A DNA stretch of 64,000 bases from Escherichia sp. E4742. GTDB taxonomy: Bacteria > Pseudomonadota > Gammaproteobacteria > Enterobacterales > Enterobacteriaceae. The stretch lies in assembly GCF_005843885.1 (NCBI RefSeq), contig NZ_CP040443.1, positions 3,100,001 through 3,164,000 on the forward strand. Direction: 5' to 3'. This document shows positions 32,993 through 43,110 of the stretch, piece by piece; position 1 is the first letter of the stretch; each line of letters opens with the position of its first letter. The position numbers were made by a program, and so were the translations under genes. Under the pieces are notes generated by a model. That model worked only from the letters and a program-made list of their open reading frames with translations, searched no databases and was not told the DNA's origin.

Positions 32993-35515
32993 ATGGCCGG
33001 GAATGACCGCGAGCCAATTGGACGCAAAGGGAAACCGACGCGTCCAGTCAAACAAAAGGTAAGCCGTCGTCGTTACGAAGACGACGATGATTACGACGAT
33101 TATGATGACTATGAGGACGAAGAACCGATGCCGCGCAAAGGAAAGGGCAAAGGAAAAGGGCGTAAGCCTCGTGGCAAACGCGGCTGGTTATGGCTGCTGC
33201 TAAAACTGGCTATTGTTTTTGCCGTGCTGATCGCCATTTACGGCGTCTATCTGGATCAAAAAATCCGTAGCCGTATTGATGGCAAAGTCTGGCAGTTGCC
33301 CGCGGCGGTCTATGGCCGAATGGTTAACCTTGAGCCAGATATGACCATCAGCAAAAACGAGATGGTGAAACTGCTGGAGGCGACCCAGTATCGTCAGGTG
33401 TCGAAGATGACCCGTCCTGGCGAATTTACCGTGCAGGCCAACAGCATTGAGATGATCCGCCGTCCGTTTGATTTCCCGGACAGTAAAGAAGGGCAGGTGC
33501 GTGCGCGTCTGACTTTTGATGGCGATCATCTGGCGACCATCGTCAATATGGAGAACAACCGTCAGTTCGGTTTCTTCCGTCTTGATCCGCGCCTGATAAC
33601 CATGATCTCCTCGCCAAACGGCGAGCAGCGTCTGTTTGTGCCGCGCAGTGGATTCCCGGACCTGCTGGTAGATACTTTGCTGGCGACAGAAGACCGTCAT
33701 TTCTACGAGCATGATGGGATCAGTCTCTACTCTATCGGACGTGCGGTGCTGGCAAACCTGACCGCCGGACGCACGGTGCAGGGGGCGAGTACGCTGACGC
33801 AACAGTTAGTGAAAAACCTGTTCCTCTCCAGCGAACGTTCTTACTGGCGTAAAGCGAACGAAGCCTATATGGCGTTGATCATGGATGCACGTTACAGCAA
33901 AGATCGCATTCTTGAGCTGTATATGAACGAGGTGTATCTCGGTCAGAGCGGCGACAACGAAATTCGTGGCTTCCCGCTGGCGAGCCTGTACTACTTTGGT
34001 CGCCCGGTAGAAGAGTTAAGCCTTGACCAGCAGGCGCTGTTAGTTGGCATGGTGAAAGGTGCGTCGATCTACAACCCGTGGCGTAATCCGAAACTGGCGC
34101 TGGAGCGACGTAACCTGGTGCTGCGTTTGCTGCAACAACAGCAGATTATCGACGGCGAACTGTATGAAATGCTGAGTGCGCGACCGCTGGGCGTACAGCC
34201 ACGCGGCGGAGTAATCTCTCCTCAGCCAGCCTTTATGCAGCTGGTGCGTCAGGAGTTGCAGGCGAAATTGGGCGATAAGGTGAAAGATCTCTCTGGTGTG
34301 AAGATCTTCACTACTTTTGACTCAGTGGCCCAGGATGCGGCAGAAAAAGCTGCCGTAGAAGGCATTCCTGCTCTGAAGAAACAGCGTAAGTTGAGCGATC
34401 TGGAAACGGCGATTGTCGTCGTTGATCGCTTTAGTGGCGAAGTCCGTGCGATGGTCGGTGGTTCGGAACCGCAGTTTGCGGGTTATAACCGTGCGATGCA
34501 GGCACGTCGTTCGATTGGTTCACTGGCAAAACCAGCGACTTATCTTACGGCGTTAAGCCAGCCGAAAATCTATCGTCTGAACACGTGGATTGCCGATGCG
34601 CCAATCGCGCTGCGTCAGCCGAACGGTCAGGTCTGGTCACCGCAGAACGATGATCGTCGCTATAGCGAAAGCGGTAGAGTGATGCTGGTGGATGCGTTGA
34701 CCCGTTCGATGAACGTGCCGACGGTGAATCTGGGGATGGCGCTGGGGCTGCCTGCGGTTACGGATACCTGGATCAAACTGGGCGTGCCGAAAGACCAGTT
34801 GAATCCAGTTCCGGCAATGTTGCTGGGAGCGCTGAACTTAACGCCAATCGAAGTGGCGCAGGCGTTCCAGACTATCGCCAGCGGCGGTAACCGCGCGCCG
34901 CTTTCTGCACTGCGTTCGGTAATCGCGGAAGATGGTAAGGTGCTGTATCAGAGCTTCCCGCAGGCGGAACGCGCAGTTCCGGCGCAGGCGGCGTATCTGA
35001 CGCTGTGGACCATGCAGCAAGTGGTGCAACGTGGTACAGGGCGTCAGCTTGGGGCGAAATATCCGAACCTGCATCTGGCAGGGAAAACGGGTACTACCAA
35101 CAACAACGTTGATACCTGGTTTGCGGGCATTGACGGCAGCACGGTGACCATCACCTGGGTAGGCCGCGATAACAACCAGCCGACTAAGCTGTACGGTGCC
35201 AGCGGGGCGATGTCGATTTACCAGCGTTATCTGGCTAATCAGACACCAACGCCGCTGAATCTTGTACCGCCGGAAGATATCGTGGATATGGGCGTGGATT
35301 ACGACGGTAACTTTGTTTGCAGCGGTGGTATGCGTACTTTGCCGGTCTGGACCAGCGATCCGCAATCGCTGTGCCAGCAGAGTGAGGTACAGCAGCAGCC
35401 GTCAGGCAATCCATTTGATCAGTCTTCACAGCCGCAACAGCAACCTGCTCAACAGCAGCAGAAAGACAGCGACGGCGTGGCAGGCTGGATCAAGGATATG
35501 TTTGGTAGTAATTAA
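32993..35515 (+). CDS. mrcB: penicillin-binding protein 1B
   Basis: This bifunctional class A PBP polymerises and cross-links peptidoglycan. After a charged cytoplasmic tail rich in Asp, Tyr and Lys comes one membrane helix (LWLLLKLAIVFAVL), the UB2H domain that binds LpoB, the glycosyltransferase with ATEDRHFYEH, and the transpeptidase with RSIGSLAKP and KTGTT. Met46 (codon at 33128) is the known internal start of the short gamma form. At 840 residues it is four shorter than the K-12 protein; the glutamine-rich C-terminal tail has lost one QQQP-type unit. Confidence 0.98.
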   Translation: MAGNDREPIGRKGKPTRPVKQKVSRRRYEDDDDYDDYDDYEDEEPMPRKGKGKGKGRKPRGKRGWLWLLLKLAIVFAVLIAIYGVYLDQKIRSRIDGKVWQLPAAVYGRMVNLEPDMTISKNEMVKLLEATQYRQVSKMTRPGEFTVQANSIEMIRRPFDFPDSKEGQVRARLTFDGDHLATIVNMENNRQFGFFRLDPRLITMISSPNGEQRLFVPRSGFPDLLVDTLLATEDRHFYEHDGISLYSIGRAVLANLTAGRTVQGASTLTQQLVKNLFLSSERSYWRKANEAYMALIMDARYSKDRILELYMNEVYLGQSGDNEIRGFPLASLYYFGRPVEELSLDQQALLVGMVKGASIYNPWRNPKLALERRNLVLRLLQQQQIIDGELYEMLSARPLGVQPRGGVISPQPAFMQLVRQELQAKLGDKVKDLSGVKIFTTFDSVAQDAAEKAAVEGIPALKKQRKLSDLETAIVVVDRFSGEVRAMVGGSEPQFAGYNRAMQARRSIGSLAKPATYLTALSQPKIYRLNTWIADAPIALRQPNGQVWSPQNDDRRYSESGRVMLVDALTRSMNVPTVNLGMALGLPAVTDTWIKLGVPKDQLNPVPAMLLGALNLTPIEVAQAFQTIASGGNRAPLSALRSVIAEDGKVLYQSFPQAERAVPAQAAYLTLWTMQQVVQRGTGRQLGAKYPNLHLAGKTGTTNNNVDTWFAGIDGSTVTITWVGRDNNQPTKLYGASGAMSIYQRYLANQTPTPLNLVPPEDIVDMGVDYDGNFVCSGGMRTLPVWTSDPQSLCQQSEVQQQPSGNPFDQSSQPQQQPAQQQQKDSDGVAGWIKDMFGSN

Positions 35516-35531
35516 CGTCTAAGCGTCACAT

Positions 35532-35556
35532 ACCGGATGGCGAGTTGCCATCCGGT
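35532..35556 (+). terminator. hairpin after mrcB
   Basis: A perfect 10-bp stem (35532-35541 with 35547-35556) and a 5-base loop, 17 bases past the mrcB stop. It is followed by AAAATAA rather than a T-run, so it may be a REP-like 3'-end stabiliser. Confidence 0.65.
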
Positions 35557-35677
35557 AAAATAACATCCCACCCAAAGTATTAACCCTTTCTTTTCATCTG
35601 GTTGTTTATTAACCCTTCAGGAACGCTCAGATTGCGTACCGCTTGCGAACCCGCTAGCGTTTCGAATATTATCTTAT

Positions 35678-35696
35678 CTTTATAATAATCATTCTC
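35678..35696. promoter_or_regulatory. Fur box upstream of fhuA
   Basis: The 19-bp segment matches the Fur consensus at 14 positions by eye, including an exact AATCATT core at 35687-35693. It lies 39-57 bases upstream of the fhuA start and fits iron repression of fhuACDB. Confidence 0.8.
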
Positions 35697-35734
35697 GTTT
35701 ACGTTATCATTCACTTTACATCAGAGATATACCA

Positions 35735-37978
35735 ATGGCGCGTTCCAAAACTGCTCAGCCAAAACACTCACTGCGTAAAATCGCAGTCGTAGTAGCCACA
35801 GCGGTTAGCGGCATGTCTGTTTATGCACAGGCAGCGGTTGAACCGAAAGAAGACACTATCACCGTTACCGCTGCACCTGCGCCGCAAGAAAGCGCATGGG
35901 GGCCGGCAGCCACTATCGCGGCGCGACAGTCCGCCACCGGCACCAAAACAGATACGCCGATTCAAAAAGTGCCACAGTCTATTTCTGTTGTGACTGCCGA
36001 AGAGATGGCGCTGCATCAGCCGAAGTCAGTAAAAGAAGCGCTCAGTTACACGCCGGGTGTCTCTGTTGGTACGCGTGGCGCATCCAACACCTATGACCAC
36101 CTGATCATTCGTGGTTTTGCTGCGGAAGGCCAAAGTCAGAACAACTATCTGAACGGCCTGAAGTTGCAGGGCAACTTCTATAACGATGCGGTCATTGACC
36201 CGTATATGCTGGAGCGCGCTGAAATCATGCGTGGCCCGGTATCTGTGCTTTATGGGAAAAGCAGCCCTGGCGGCTTGTTGAACATGATCAGCAAACGCCC
36301 GACTACCGAACCGCTGAAAGAAGTTCAGTTTAAAGCCGGTACTGACAGCCTGTTCCAGACTGGTTTTGACTTTAGCGATGCGCTGGATGATGACGGCGTT
36401 TACTCTTATCGTCTGACTGGGCTTGCGCGTTCTGCCAATGCCCAGCAGAAAGGGTCAGAAGAGCAGCGTTATGCTATTGCACCGGCGTTTACCTGGCGTC
36501 CGGACGATAAAACCAATTTCACCTTCCTCTCTTACTTCCAGAATGAGCCGGAAACTGGTTATTACGGCTGGTTGCCGAAAGAAGGGACCGTTGAGCCGCT
36601 GCCAAACGGCAAGCGTCTGCCAACTGACTTTAACGAAGGGGCGAAGAACAACACCTATTCTCGTAATGAGAAGATGGTTGGCTACAGCTTCGACCACGAA
36701 TTTAATGACACCTTTACTGTGCGTCAGAACCTGCGCTTTGCTGAAAACAAAACCTCGCAAAACAGCGTTTATGGTTACGGCGTCTGCTCCGATCCGGCGA
36801 ATGCTTACAGCCAACAGTGTGCGGCTTTAGCGCCAGCGGATAAAGGCCATTATCTGGCGCGCAAATACGTCGTTGATGATGAGAAGCTGCAAAACTTCTC
36901 TGTTGATACCCAGTTGCAAAGCAAATTCGCCACTGGCGATATCGACCACACCTTGCTGACCGGTGTCGACTTTATGCGTATGCGTAATGACATCAACGCC
37001 TGGTTTGGTTACGACGACTCCGTACCGCTGCTCGATCTGTACAATCCGGTGAATACCGATTTCGACTTCAATGCGAAAGATCCGGCAAACTCCGGCCCTT
37101 ACCGCATTCTGAATAAGCAGAAACAAACGGGCGTTTATGTTCAGGATCAGGCGCAGTGGGATAAAGTGCTGGTCACCCTGGGCGGTCGTTACGACTGGGC
37201 AGATCAAGAATCTCTTAACCGCGTTGCCGGGACGACCGATAAACGTGATGACAAACAGTTTACCTGGCGTGGTGGCGTTAACTACCTGTTTGATAATGGT
37301 GTAACACCTTACTTCAGCTATAGCGAATCGTTTGAACCTTCTTCACAAGTTGGGAAGGATGGTAATATTTTCGCGCCGTCTAAAGGTAAGCAATATGAAG
37401 TCGGCGTGAAATATGTACCGGAAGATCGCCCAATTGTGGTGACTGGTGCCGTGTATAATCTCACTAAAACCAACAACCTGATGGCGGACCCTGAGGGTTC
37501 CTTCTTCTCGGTTGAAGGTGGCGAGATCCGCGCTCGTGGCGTAGAAATCGAAGCGAAAGCGGCGCTGTCGGCGAGTGTTAACGTAGTCGGTTCTTATACT
37601 TACACCGATGCGGAATACACCACTGATACTACCTATAAAGGCAATACGCCTGCGCAGGTGCCAAAACACATGGCTTCTCTGTGGGCTGATTACACCTTCT
37701 TTGACGGTCCACTTTCAGGTCTGACGCTGGGTACTGGCGGTCGTTATACTGGCTCCAGCTACGGCGATCCGGCGAACTCATTTAAAGTGGGAAGTTATAC
37801 GGTCGTGGATGCGTTAGTGCGTTATGATCTGGCGCGAGTCGGTATGGCTGGCTCCAACGTAGCGCTGCATGTTAACAACCTGTTCGATCGTGAATACGTC
37901 GCCAGCTGCTTTAACACCTATGGCTGCTTCTGGGGCGCAGAACGTCAGGTCGTTGCAACCGCAACCTTCCGTTTCTAA
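35735..37978 (+). CDS. fhuA: ferrichrome outer-membrane receptor FhuA
   Basis: A 747-residue TonB-dependent receptor that imports ferrichrome, albomycin and colicin M and is the receptor for phages such as T5 and T1. The signal peptide ends near VYAQA; the TonB box (EDTITVTAA) follows; then the plug domain and a 22-strand barrel ending in the expected terminal Phe (TATFRF). Two Cys in the external loop (YGVCSDP ... QQCAAL) are kept. First gene of the fhu operon. Confidence 0.98.
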   Translation: MARSKTAQPKHSLRKIAVVVATAVSGMSVYAQAAVEPKEDTITVTAAPAPQESAWGPAATIAARQSATGTKTDTPIQKVPQSISVVTAEEMALHQPKSVKEALSYTPGVSVGTRGASNTYDHLIIRGFAAEGQSQNNYLNGLKLQGNFYNDAVIDPYMLERAEIMRGPVSVLYGKSSPGGLLNMISKRPTTEPLKEVQFKAGTDSLFQTGFDFSDALDDDGVYSYRLTGLARSANAQQKGSEEQRYAIAPAFTWRPDDKTNFTFLSYFQNEPETGYYGWLPKEGTVEPLPNGKRLPTDFNEGAKNNTYSRNEKMVGYSFDHEFNDTFTVRQNLRFAENKTSQNSVYGYGVCSDPANAYSQQCAALAPADKGHYLARKYVVDDEKLQNFSVDTQLQSKFATGDIDHTLLTGVDFMRMRNDINAWFGYDDSVPLLDLYNPVNTDFDFNAKDPANSGPYRILNKQKQTGVYVQDQAQWDKVLVTLGGRYDWADQESLNRVAGTTDKRDDKQFTWRGGVNYLFDNGVTPYFSYSESFEPSSQVGKDGNIFAPSKGKQYEVGVKYVPEDRPIVVTGAVYNLTKTNNLMADPEGSFFSVEGGEIRARGVEIEAKAALSASVNVVGSYTYTDAEYTTDTTYKGNTPAQVPKHMASLWADYTFFDGPLSGLTLGTGGRYTGSSYGDPANSFKVGSYTVVDALVRYDLARVGMAGSNVALHVNNLFDREYVASCFNTYGCFWGAERQVVATATFRF

Positions 37979-38028
37979 TTTTCTCTTTGGGGCACGGATT
38001 TCCGTGCCCGCTTCACAAGTTGGCTGTT

Positions 38029-38826
38029 ATGCAGGAATACACGAATCATTCCGATACCACTTTTGCACTGCGTAATATCTCCTTTCGTGTGCCAGGGCGC
38101 ACGCTTTTGCATCCGCTGTCGTTAACCTTTCCTGCCGGAAAAGTGACCGGTCTGATTGGTCACAACGGTTCTGGTAAATCCACTCTGCTCAAAATGCTTG
38201 GCCGTCATCAGCCGCCGTCGGAAGGTGAGATTCTTCTTGATGCCCAGCCGCTGGAAAGCTGGAGCAGCAAAGCGTTCGCCCGCAAAGTGGCTTATTTGCC
38301 GCAGCAGCTTCCTCCGGCAGAAGGGATGACCGTGCGTGAACTGGTGGCGATTGGTCGTTACCCGTGGCATGGCGCGCTGGGGCGCTTTGGCGCGGCTGAT
38401 CGCGAAAAGGTCGAAGAGGCGATTTCGCTGGTTGGCTTAAAACCGCTGGCGCATCGGCTGGTCGATAGTCTCTCTGGCGGCGAACGTCAGCGGGCGTGGA
38501 TCGCCATGCTGGTGGCGCAGGATAGCCGCTGCCTGCTGCTGGACGAACCGACCTCGGCGCTGGATATCGCCCACCAGGTTGACGTGCTGGCGCTGGTGCA
38601 TCGTTTAAGTCAGGAGCGTGGCCTGACGGTCATTGCCGTACTGCACGATATTAATATGGCGGCGCGTTACTGTGATTATCTGGTTGCCCTGCGCGGTGGT
38701 GAAATGATTGCTCAGGGAACGCCTGCGGAAATTATGCGCGGCGAAACCCTCGAAATGATTTATGGCATCCCGATGGGGATTTTGCCGCATCCGGCGGGTG
38801 CTGCACCTGTGAGTTTTGTTTATTGA
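38029..38826 (+). CDS. fhuC: ferrichrome ABC transporter ATPase FhuC
   Basis: A 265-residue cytoplasmic ATPase that powers hydroxamate siderophore import by FhuB. Walker A GHNGSGKST is at residues 44-52; signature LSGGERQR and Walker B CLLLDEPTSA are present. The start at MQEYTNHS gives the standard length; the upstream in-frame ATG at 37987 is only nine bases from the fhuA stop and adds a non-family leader. Its stop overlaps the fhuD start. Confidence 0.97.
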   Translation: MQEYTNHSDTTFALRNISFRVPGRTLLHPLSLTFPAGKVTGLIGHNGSGKSTLLKMLGRHQPPSEGEILLDAQPLESWSSKAFARKVAYLPQQLPPAEGMTVRELVAIGRYPWHGALGRFGAADREKVEEAISLVGLKPLAHRLVDSLSGGERQRAWIAMLVAQDSRCLLLDEPTSALDIAHQVDVLALVHRLSQERGLTVIAVLHDINMAARYCDYLVALRGGEMIAQGTPAEIMRGETLEMIYGIPMGILPHPAGAAPVSFVY

Positions 38827-39716
38827 TGAGCGGTTTACCTCTTATTTCGCGCCGCCGACTGTTAACGGCGATGGCGCTTTCTCCGTTGCTATGGCAGATG
38901 AATACCGCCCGTGCGGCGGCTATTGATCCACATCGCGTTGTGGCGCTGGAGTGGTTGCCGGTGGAATTACTGCTGGCGCTCGGCATCGTACCTTACGGCG
39001 TGGCGGACACCATCAACTATCGCCTGTGGGTCAGCGAACCACCATTACCTGAATCGGTGATTGACGTTGGTTTGCGCACAGAACCTAACCTTGAACTGCT
39101 GACCGAAATGAAACCATCGTTTATGGTCTGGTCGGCGGGATATGGCCCTTCGCCAGAAATGCTGGCACGCATTGCACCGGGTCGCGGATTTAACTTCAGC
39201 GATGGCAAACAGCCGCTGGCGATGGCGCGTAAGTCGCTGACGGAAATGGCAGATTTACTTAACCTGCAAAGCGCAGCAGAAACGCATTTAGCGCAATATG
39301 AAGACTTTATCCGCAGCATGAAACCCCGCTTTGTGAAGCGTGGTGCACGCCCGTTATTGCTGACGACGCTTATCGATCCGCGCCATATGCTGGTCTTCGG
39401 TCCAAACAGCTTGTTCCAGGAAATTCTTGATGAGTACGGCATCCCAAATGCCTGGCAAGGGGAAACCAACTTCTGGGGCAGTACCGCCGTCAGCATCGAT
39501 CGTCTGGCAGCGTATAAAGACGTTGATGTGCTCTGTTTTGATCACGACAACAGCAAAGACATGGATGCGCTAATGGCAACCCCGCTGTGGCAGGCAATGC
39601 CGTTTGTCCGTGCAGGACGTTTTCAGCGCGTTCCGGCAGTCTGGTTCTATGGCGCGACGCTTTCGGCAATGCACTTTGTGCGTATTCTGGATAACGTCAT
39701 CGGAGGTAAAGCGTGA
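38826..39716 (+). CDS. fhuD: ferrichrome periplasmic binding protein FhuD
   Basis: A 296-residue binding protein that carries ferric hydroxamates from FhuA to FhuB. The N-terminus has twin arginines (SRRRLLTAM) and a hydrophobic stretch ending near ARAAA, consistent with Tat export. The start codon shares one base with the fhuC stop (TGATG), and the stop overlaps the fhuB GTG. Confidence 0.97.
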   Translation: MSGLPLISRRRLLTAMALSPLLWQMNTARAAAIDPHRVVALEWLPVELLLALGIVPYGVADTINYRLWVSEPPLPESVIDVGLRTEPNLELLTEMKPSFMVWSAGYGPSPEMLARIAPGRGFNFSDGKQPLAMARKSLTEMADLLNLQSAAETHLAQYEDFIRSMKPRFVKRGARPLLLTTLIDPRHMLVFGPNSLFQEILDEYGIPNAWQGETNFWGSTAVSIDRLAAYKDVDVLCFDHDNSKDMDALMATPLWQAMPFVRAGRFQRVPAVWFYGATLSAMHFVRILDNVIGGKA

Positions 39717-41695
39717 GTAAACGAATTGCGCTTTTCCCGGCGTTATTGCTGGCGCTGCTGGTGATTGTCGCTACGGCGCTGACCTGGATGAACTTCTCGC
39801 AGGCGCTGCCGCGTAGCCAGTGGGCGCAGGCTGCCTGGTCGCCGGATATCGATGTCATCGAGCAGATGATTTTTCACTACAGCTTGTTGCCGCGTCTGGC
39901 GATTTCGCTACTGGTGGGCGCGGGCCTGGGGCTGGTGGGCGTGCTGTTTCAGCAAGTACTGCGTAACCCGCTGGCGGAACCGACGACGTTGGGTGTTGCA
40001 ACAGGCGCACAGTTGGGGATTACCGTCACGACGCTCTGGGCGATCCCCGGCGCGATGGCGAGCCAGTTTGCTGCGCTGGCGGGCGCTTGCGTTGTTGGCT
40101 TAATCGTCTTTGGCGTCGCGTGGGGGAAACGGCTTTCGCCGGTAACGCTTATTCTCGCGGGGCTGGTGGTGAGTCTTTATTGCGGGGCAATCAATCAGTT
40201 ACTGGTTATCTTCCATCACGACCAGCTGCAAAGCATGTTCCTGTGGAGCACCGGAACGCTGACGCAAACCGACTGGGGCGGCGTTGAGCGTTTATGGCCT
40301 CAGCTGCTGGGCGGCGTGATGCTGACGTTACTGCTGTTGCGCCCGTTAACCCTGATGGGGCTTGATGATGGCGTGGCGCGCAATCTCGGGCTGGCACTGT
40401 CGCTCGCGCGTCTGGCGGCACTGTCGCTGGCGATTGTCATCAGTGCGTTGCTGGTGAATGCGGTAGGGATTATCGGCTTTATCGGGTTGTTTGCGCCACT
40501 GCTGGCGAAAATGCTGGGCGCGCGGCGTCTGCTGCCACGGTTGATGCTGGCATCGCTTATTGGTGCGCTGATCCTCTGGCTTTCCGATCAAATCATCCTC
40601 TGGCTGACTCGCGTGTGGATGGAAGTTTCCACCGGTTCGGTCACTGCGTTGATAGGTGCGCCGCTGCTGTTGTGGCTGCTGCCGCGTTTACGCAGCATTA
40701 GCGCGCCGGATATGAAGGTCAACGATCGTGTCGCGACTGAACGCCAACATGTGCTGGCGTTTGCCCTCGCGGGCGGCGCGCTGCTGTTGATGGCTGTGGT
40801 GGTGGCGCTGTCGTTTGGCCGTGATGCGCACGGCTGGACGTGGGCGAGTGGGGCGTTGCTCGATGATTTGATGCCCTGGCGCTGGCCACGAATTATGGCG
40901 GCGCTGTTTGCGGGCGTCATGCTGGCGGTGGCGGGTTGTATTATTCAGCGGCTGACCGGAAACCCGATGGCAAGCCCGGAAGTGCTGGGGATTAGCTCCG
41001 GCGCGGCGTTTGGCGTGGTGTTAATGCTGTTTCTGGTGCCGGGTAATGCCTTTGGCTTGCTGTTACCCGCGGGAAGTCTCGGGGCGACGGTGACGCTGTT
41101 GATCATTATGATCGCCGCCGGACGCGGTGGATTTTCCCCACACCGCATGTTACTGGCGGGGATGGCGTTAAGCACCGCGTTCACCATGCTTTTGATGATG
41201 TTGCAGGCAAGTGGTGACCCGCGAATGGCGCAAGTGCTGACCTGGATCTCTGGTTCGACCTACAATGCGACCGATGCGCAGGTCTGGCGCACGGGGATTG
41301 TGATGGTGATTTTGCTGGCGATTACCCCGCTGTGCCGCCGCTGGCTGACCATTTTACCGCTGGGCGGTGATACCGCGCGGGCCGTGGGGATGGCGCTGGC
41401 GCCGACGCGAATTGCATTGCTGCTGTTAGCGGCTTGCCTGACAGCGACCGCGACGATGACCATTGGACCACTGAGTTTTGTTGGTCTGATGGCACCGCAT
41501 ATTGCGCGGATGATGGGCTTTCGACGGACGATGCCGCATATTGTGATTTCGGCGTTGGTGGGTGGGTTGCTGCTGGTGTTCGCTGACTGGTGTGGGCGGA
41601 TGGTGCTGTTTCCGTTCCAGATCCCGGCGGGGCTGCTGTCGACCTTTATCGGCGCGCCGTATTTTATCTATTTGCTGAGAAAGCAGAGCCGTTAA
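39713..41695 (+). CDS. fhuB: ferrichrome ABC permease FhuB (fused halves)
   Basis: This 660-residue inner-membrane permease is two homologous halves in one chain, each with about ten membrane segments, where most related transporters use two subunits. Repeated family motifs occur in both halves (NPLAEPTTLGV and NPMASPEVLGI; VGIIGFIGLFAP and PLSFVGLMAPH). It starts at GTG overlapping the fhuD stop (GTGA). Confidence 0.97.
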   Translation: MSKRIALFPALLLALLVIVATALTWMNFSQALPRSQWAQAAWSPDIDVIEQMIFHYSLLPRLAISLLVGAGLGLVGVLFQQVLRNPLAEPTTLGVATGAQLGITVTTLWAIPGAMASQFAALAGACVVGLIVFGVAWGKRLSPVTLILAGLVVSLYCGAINQLLVIFHHDQLQSMFLWSTGTLTQTDWGGVERLWPQLLGGVMLTLLLLRPLTLMGLDDGVARNLGLALSLARLAALSLAIVISALLVNAVGIIGFIGLFAPLLAKMLGARRLLPRLMLASLIGALILWLSDQIILWLTRVWMEVSTGSVTALIGAPLLLWLLPRLRSISAPDMKVNDRVATERQHVLAFALAGGALLLMAVVVALSFGRDAHGWTWASGALLDDLMPWRWPRIMAALFAGVMLAVAGCIIQRLTGNPMASPEVLGISSGAAFGVVLMLFLVPGNAFGLLLPAGSLGATVTLLIIMIAAGRGGFSPHRMLLAGMALSTAFTMLLMMLQASGDPRMAQVLTWISGSTYNATDAQVWRTGIVMVILLAITPLCRRWLTILPLGGDTARAVGMALAPTRIALLLLAACLTATATMTIGPLSFVGLMAPHIARMMGFRRTMPHIVISALVGGLLLVFADWCGRMVLFPFQIPAGLLSTFIGAPYFIYLLRKQSR

Positions 41696-41701
41696 TTGAA
41701 T

Positions 41702-41722
41702 GCCTCGCCCGGTGGGCGAGGC
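41702..41722. terminator. hairpin between fhuB and hemL
   Basis: A 9-bp GC-rich stem (41702-41710 with 41714-41722) and a 3-base loop in the 34-bp gap between convergent stop codons. It probably serves both operons. Confidence 0.8.
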
Positions 41723-41729
41723 AAAATCA

Positions 41730-43010
41730 TCATAACTTCGCAAACACCCGACGTGCAGCATCGATGGTGTTATTGATATCTTCCATGCTGTGTGCCACGG
41801 ACATAAAGCCCGCTTCAAACGCTGACGGTGCCAGGTAAACACCTTCGTCCAGCATCATATGGAAGAAACGCTTAAAGCGTTCCACGTCACAGGCCATCAC
41901 ATCCTGGTAGCATGTTACGGACTCGGCGTCGGTAAAGAAAATACCGAACATGCCGCCAACGTGGTTAACGACCAGCGGAATTCCCGCTTCTTCCGCCGCT
42001 TCCCGCAGACCTTCTGCCAGACGTGTGGTCAGCTCATCCAGTGTCTCGTGAACGCCCGGCTGCGCGACTTCATTCAGACAGGCGAAACCGGCGGCCATCG
42101 CAATCGGGTTACCGGAAAGCGTACCCGCCTGATACACCGGACCAGTCGGAGCCAGCGCATCCATCACATCACGACGACCGCCGAAGGCACCTACCGGCAT
42201 TCCACCACCGATGATTTTGCCCAGACAGGTGAGATCTGGCACCACGCCGTAATAATCCTGTGCGCCAGCTAGCGCCACGCGGAAGCCAGTCATCACTTCA
42301 TCGATGATCAGCAACGCGCCAAATTCGTCGCACAGCGCGCGCAGACCTGGCAGGAACTCTGGCAGCGGTGGAACACAGTTCATATTGCCTGCTACTGGCT
42401 CGACGATAATGCAGGCAATCTCTTGCGGATACTGTTCAAACGCGGCGCGTACAGAGGCCAGATCGTTATAAGTACAGGTTAAGGTATGTTTGGCGAAATC
42501 TGCCGGAACGCCCGGCGAGTTTGGCTGCCCTAAAGTGAGCGCGCCAGAACCGGCTTTCACCAGCAGGCAGTCAGCGTGACCGTGGTAGCAACCTTCGAAT
42601 TTAATGATCTTGTCACGGCCAGTAAAACCACGGGCCAGGCGGATGGCGCTCATTGTCGCTTCGGTGCCGGAGTTCACCATGCGCACCATATCCATCGTCG
42701 GCACCAGTTCGGTCACCAGTTGCGCCATTTTCACTTCCATTTCGGTCGGCGCACCAAAGCTCAGACCGCGCTCGGCGGCTTCAATCACTGCGTTACGGAT
42801 CGCCGGATGGTTATGGCCCAGCACCATCGGCCCCCAGGAACCGACATAATCGATATACGCTTTGCCATCAACATCATACAGATAAGCGCCGTCCGCTTTT
42901 TCGATAAACAGTGGAGTGCCGCCCACGCCAGTAAAGGCGCGAACAGGAGAGTTCACACCGCCAGGGATCAGCTCACGCGCTGCGCTGTAAAGATTTTCAG
43001 ACTTACTCAT
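41730..43010 (-). CDS. hemL: glutamate-1-semialdehyde 2,1-aminomutase
   Basis: A 426-residue PLP enzyme that converts glutamate-1-semialdehyde to 5-aminolevulinate, the tetrapyrrole precursor. The PLP lysine lies in LGKIIGGGMPVGAFGG, and the class III aminotransferase pattern LIIDEVMTGFR is present. Haem made through this path serves cytochromes, and its uroporphyrinogen feeds sirohaem and cobamides. Confidence 0.98.
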   Translation of the reverse strand: MSKSENLYSAARELIPGGVNSPVRAFTGVGGTPLFIEKADGAYLYDVDGKAYIDYVGSWGPMVLGHNHPAIRNAVIEAAERGLSFGAPTEMEVKMAQLVTELVPTMDMVRMVNSGTEATMSAIRLARGFTGRDKIIKFEGCYHGHADCLLVKAGSGALTLGQPNSPGVPADFAKHTLTCTYNDLASVRAAFEQYPQEIACIIVEPVAGNMNCVPPLPEFLPGLRALCDEFGALLIIDEVMTGFRVALAGAQDYYGVVPDLTCLGKIIGGGMPVGAFGGRRDVMDALAPTGPVYQAGTLSGNPIAMAAGFACLNEVAQPGVHETLDELTTRLAEGLREAAEEAGIPLVVNHVGGMFGIFFTDAESVTCYQDVMACDVERFKRFFHMMLDEGVYLAPSAFEAGFMSVAHSMEDINNTIDAARRVFAKL

Positions 43011-43086
43011 GGAGGGTTCCTGATTCGTAGAAAAAGTGAATGGCTGCTATTCTAGGTTATTCATAACAAGTTAAATACTCGTCAAC

Positions 43087-43110
43087 AAGTTGCTTTTACT
43101 GCTGCAACTT
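43087..43110. promoter_or_regulatory. dyad in the hemL-clcA divergent region
   Basis: AAGTTGC (43087-43093) and GCAACTT (43104-43110) form a 7-bp inverted repeat 77 bases upstream of hemL and 121 bases upstream of clcA. It could be an operator for either divergent gene; no known regulator motif is assigned. Confidence 0.4.

Noticed and set aside
39017..39496. 159-codon minus-strand frame opposite fhuD
   Set aside because: Entirely inside an intact, essential part of the fhu operon in antisense.
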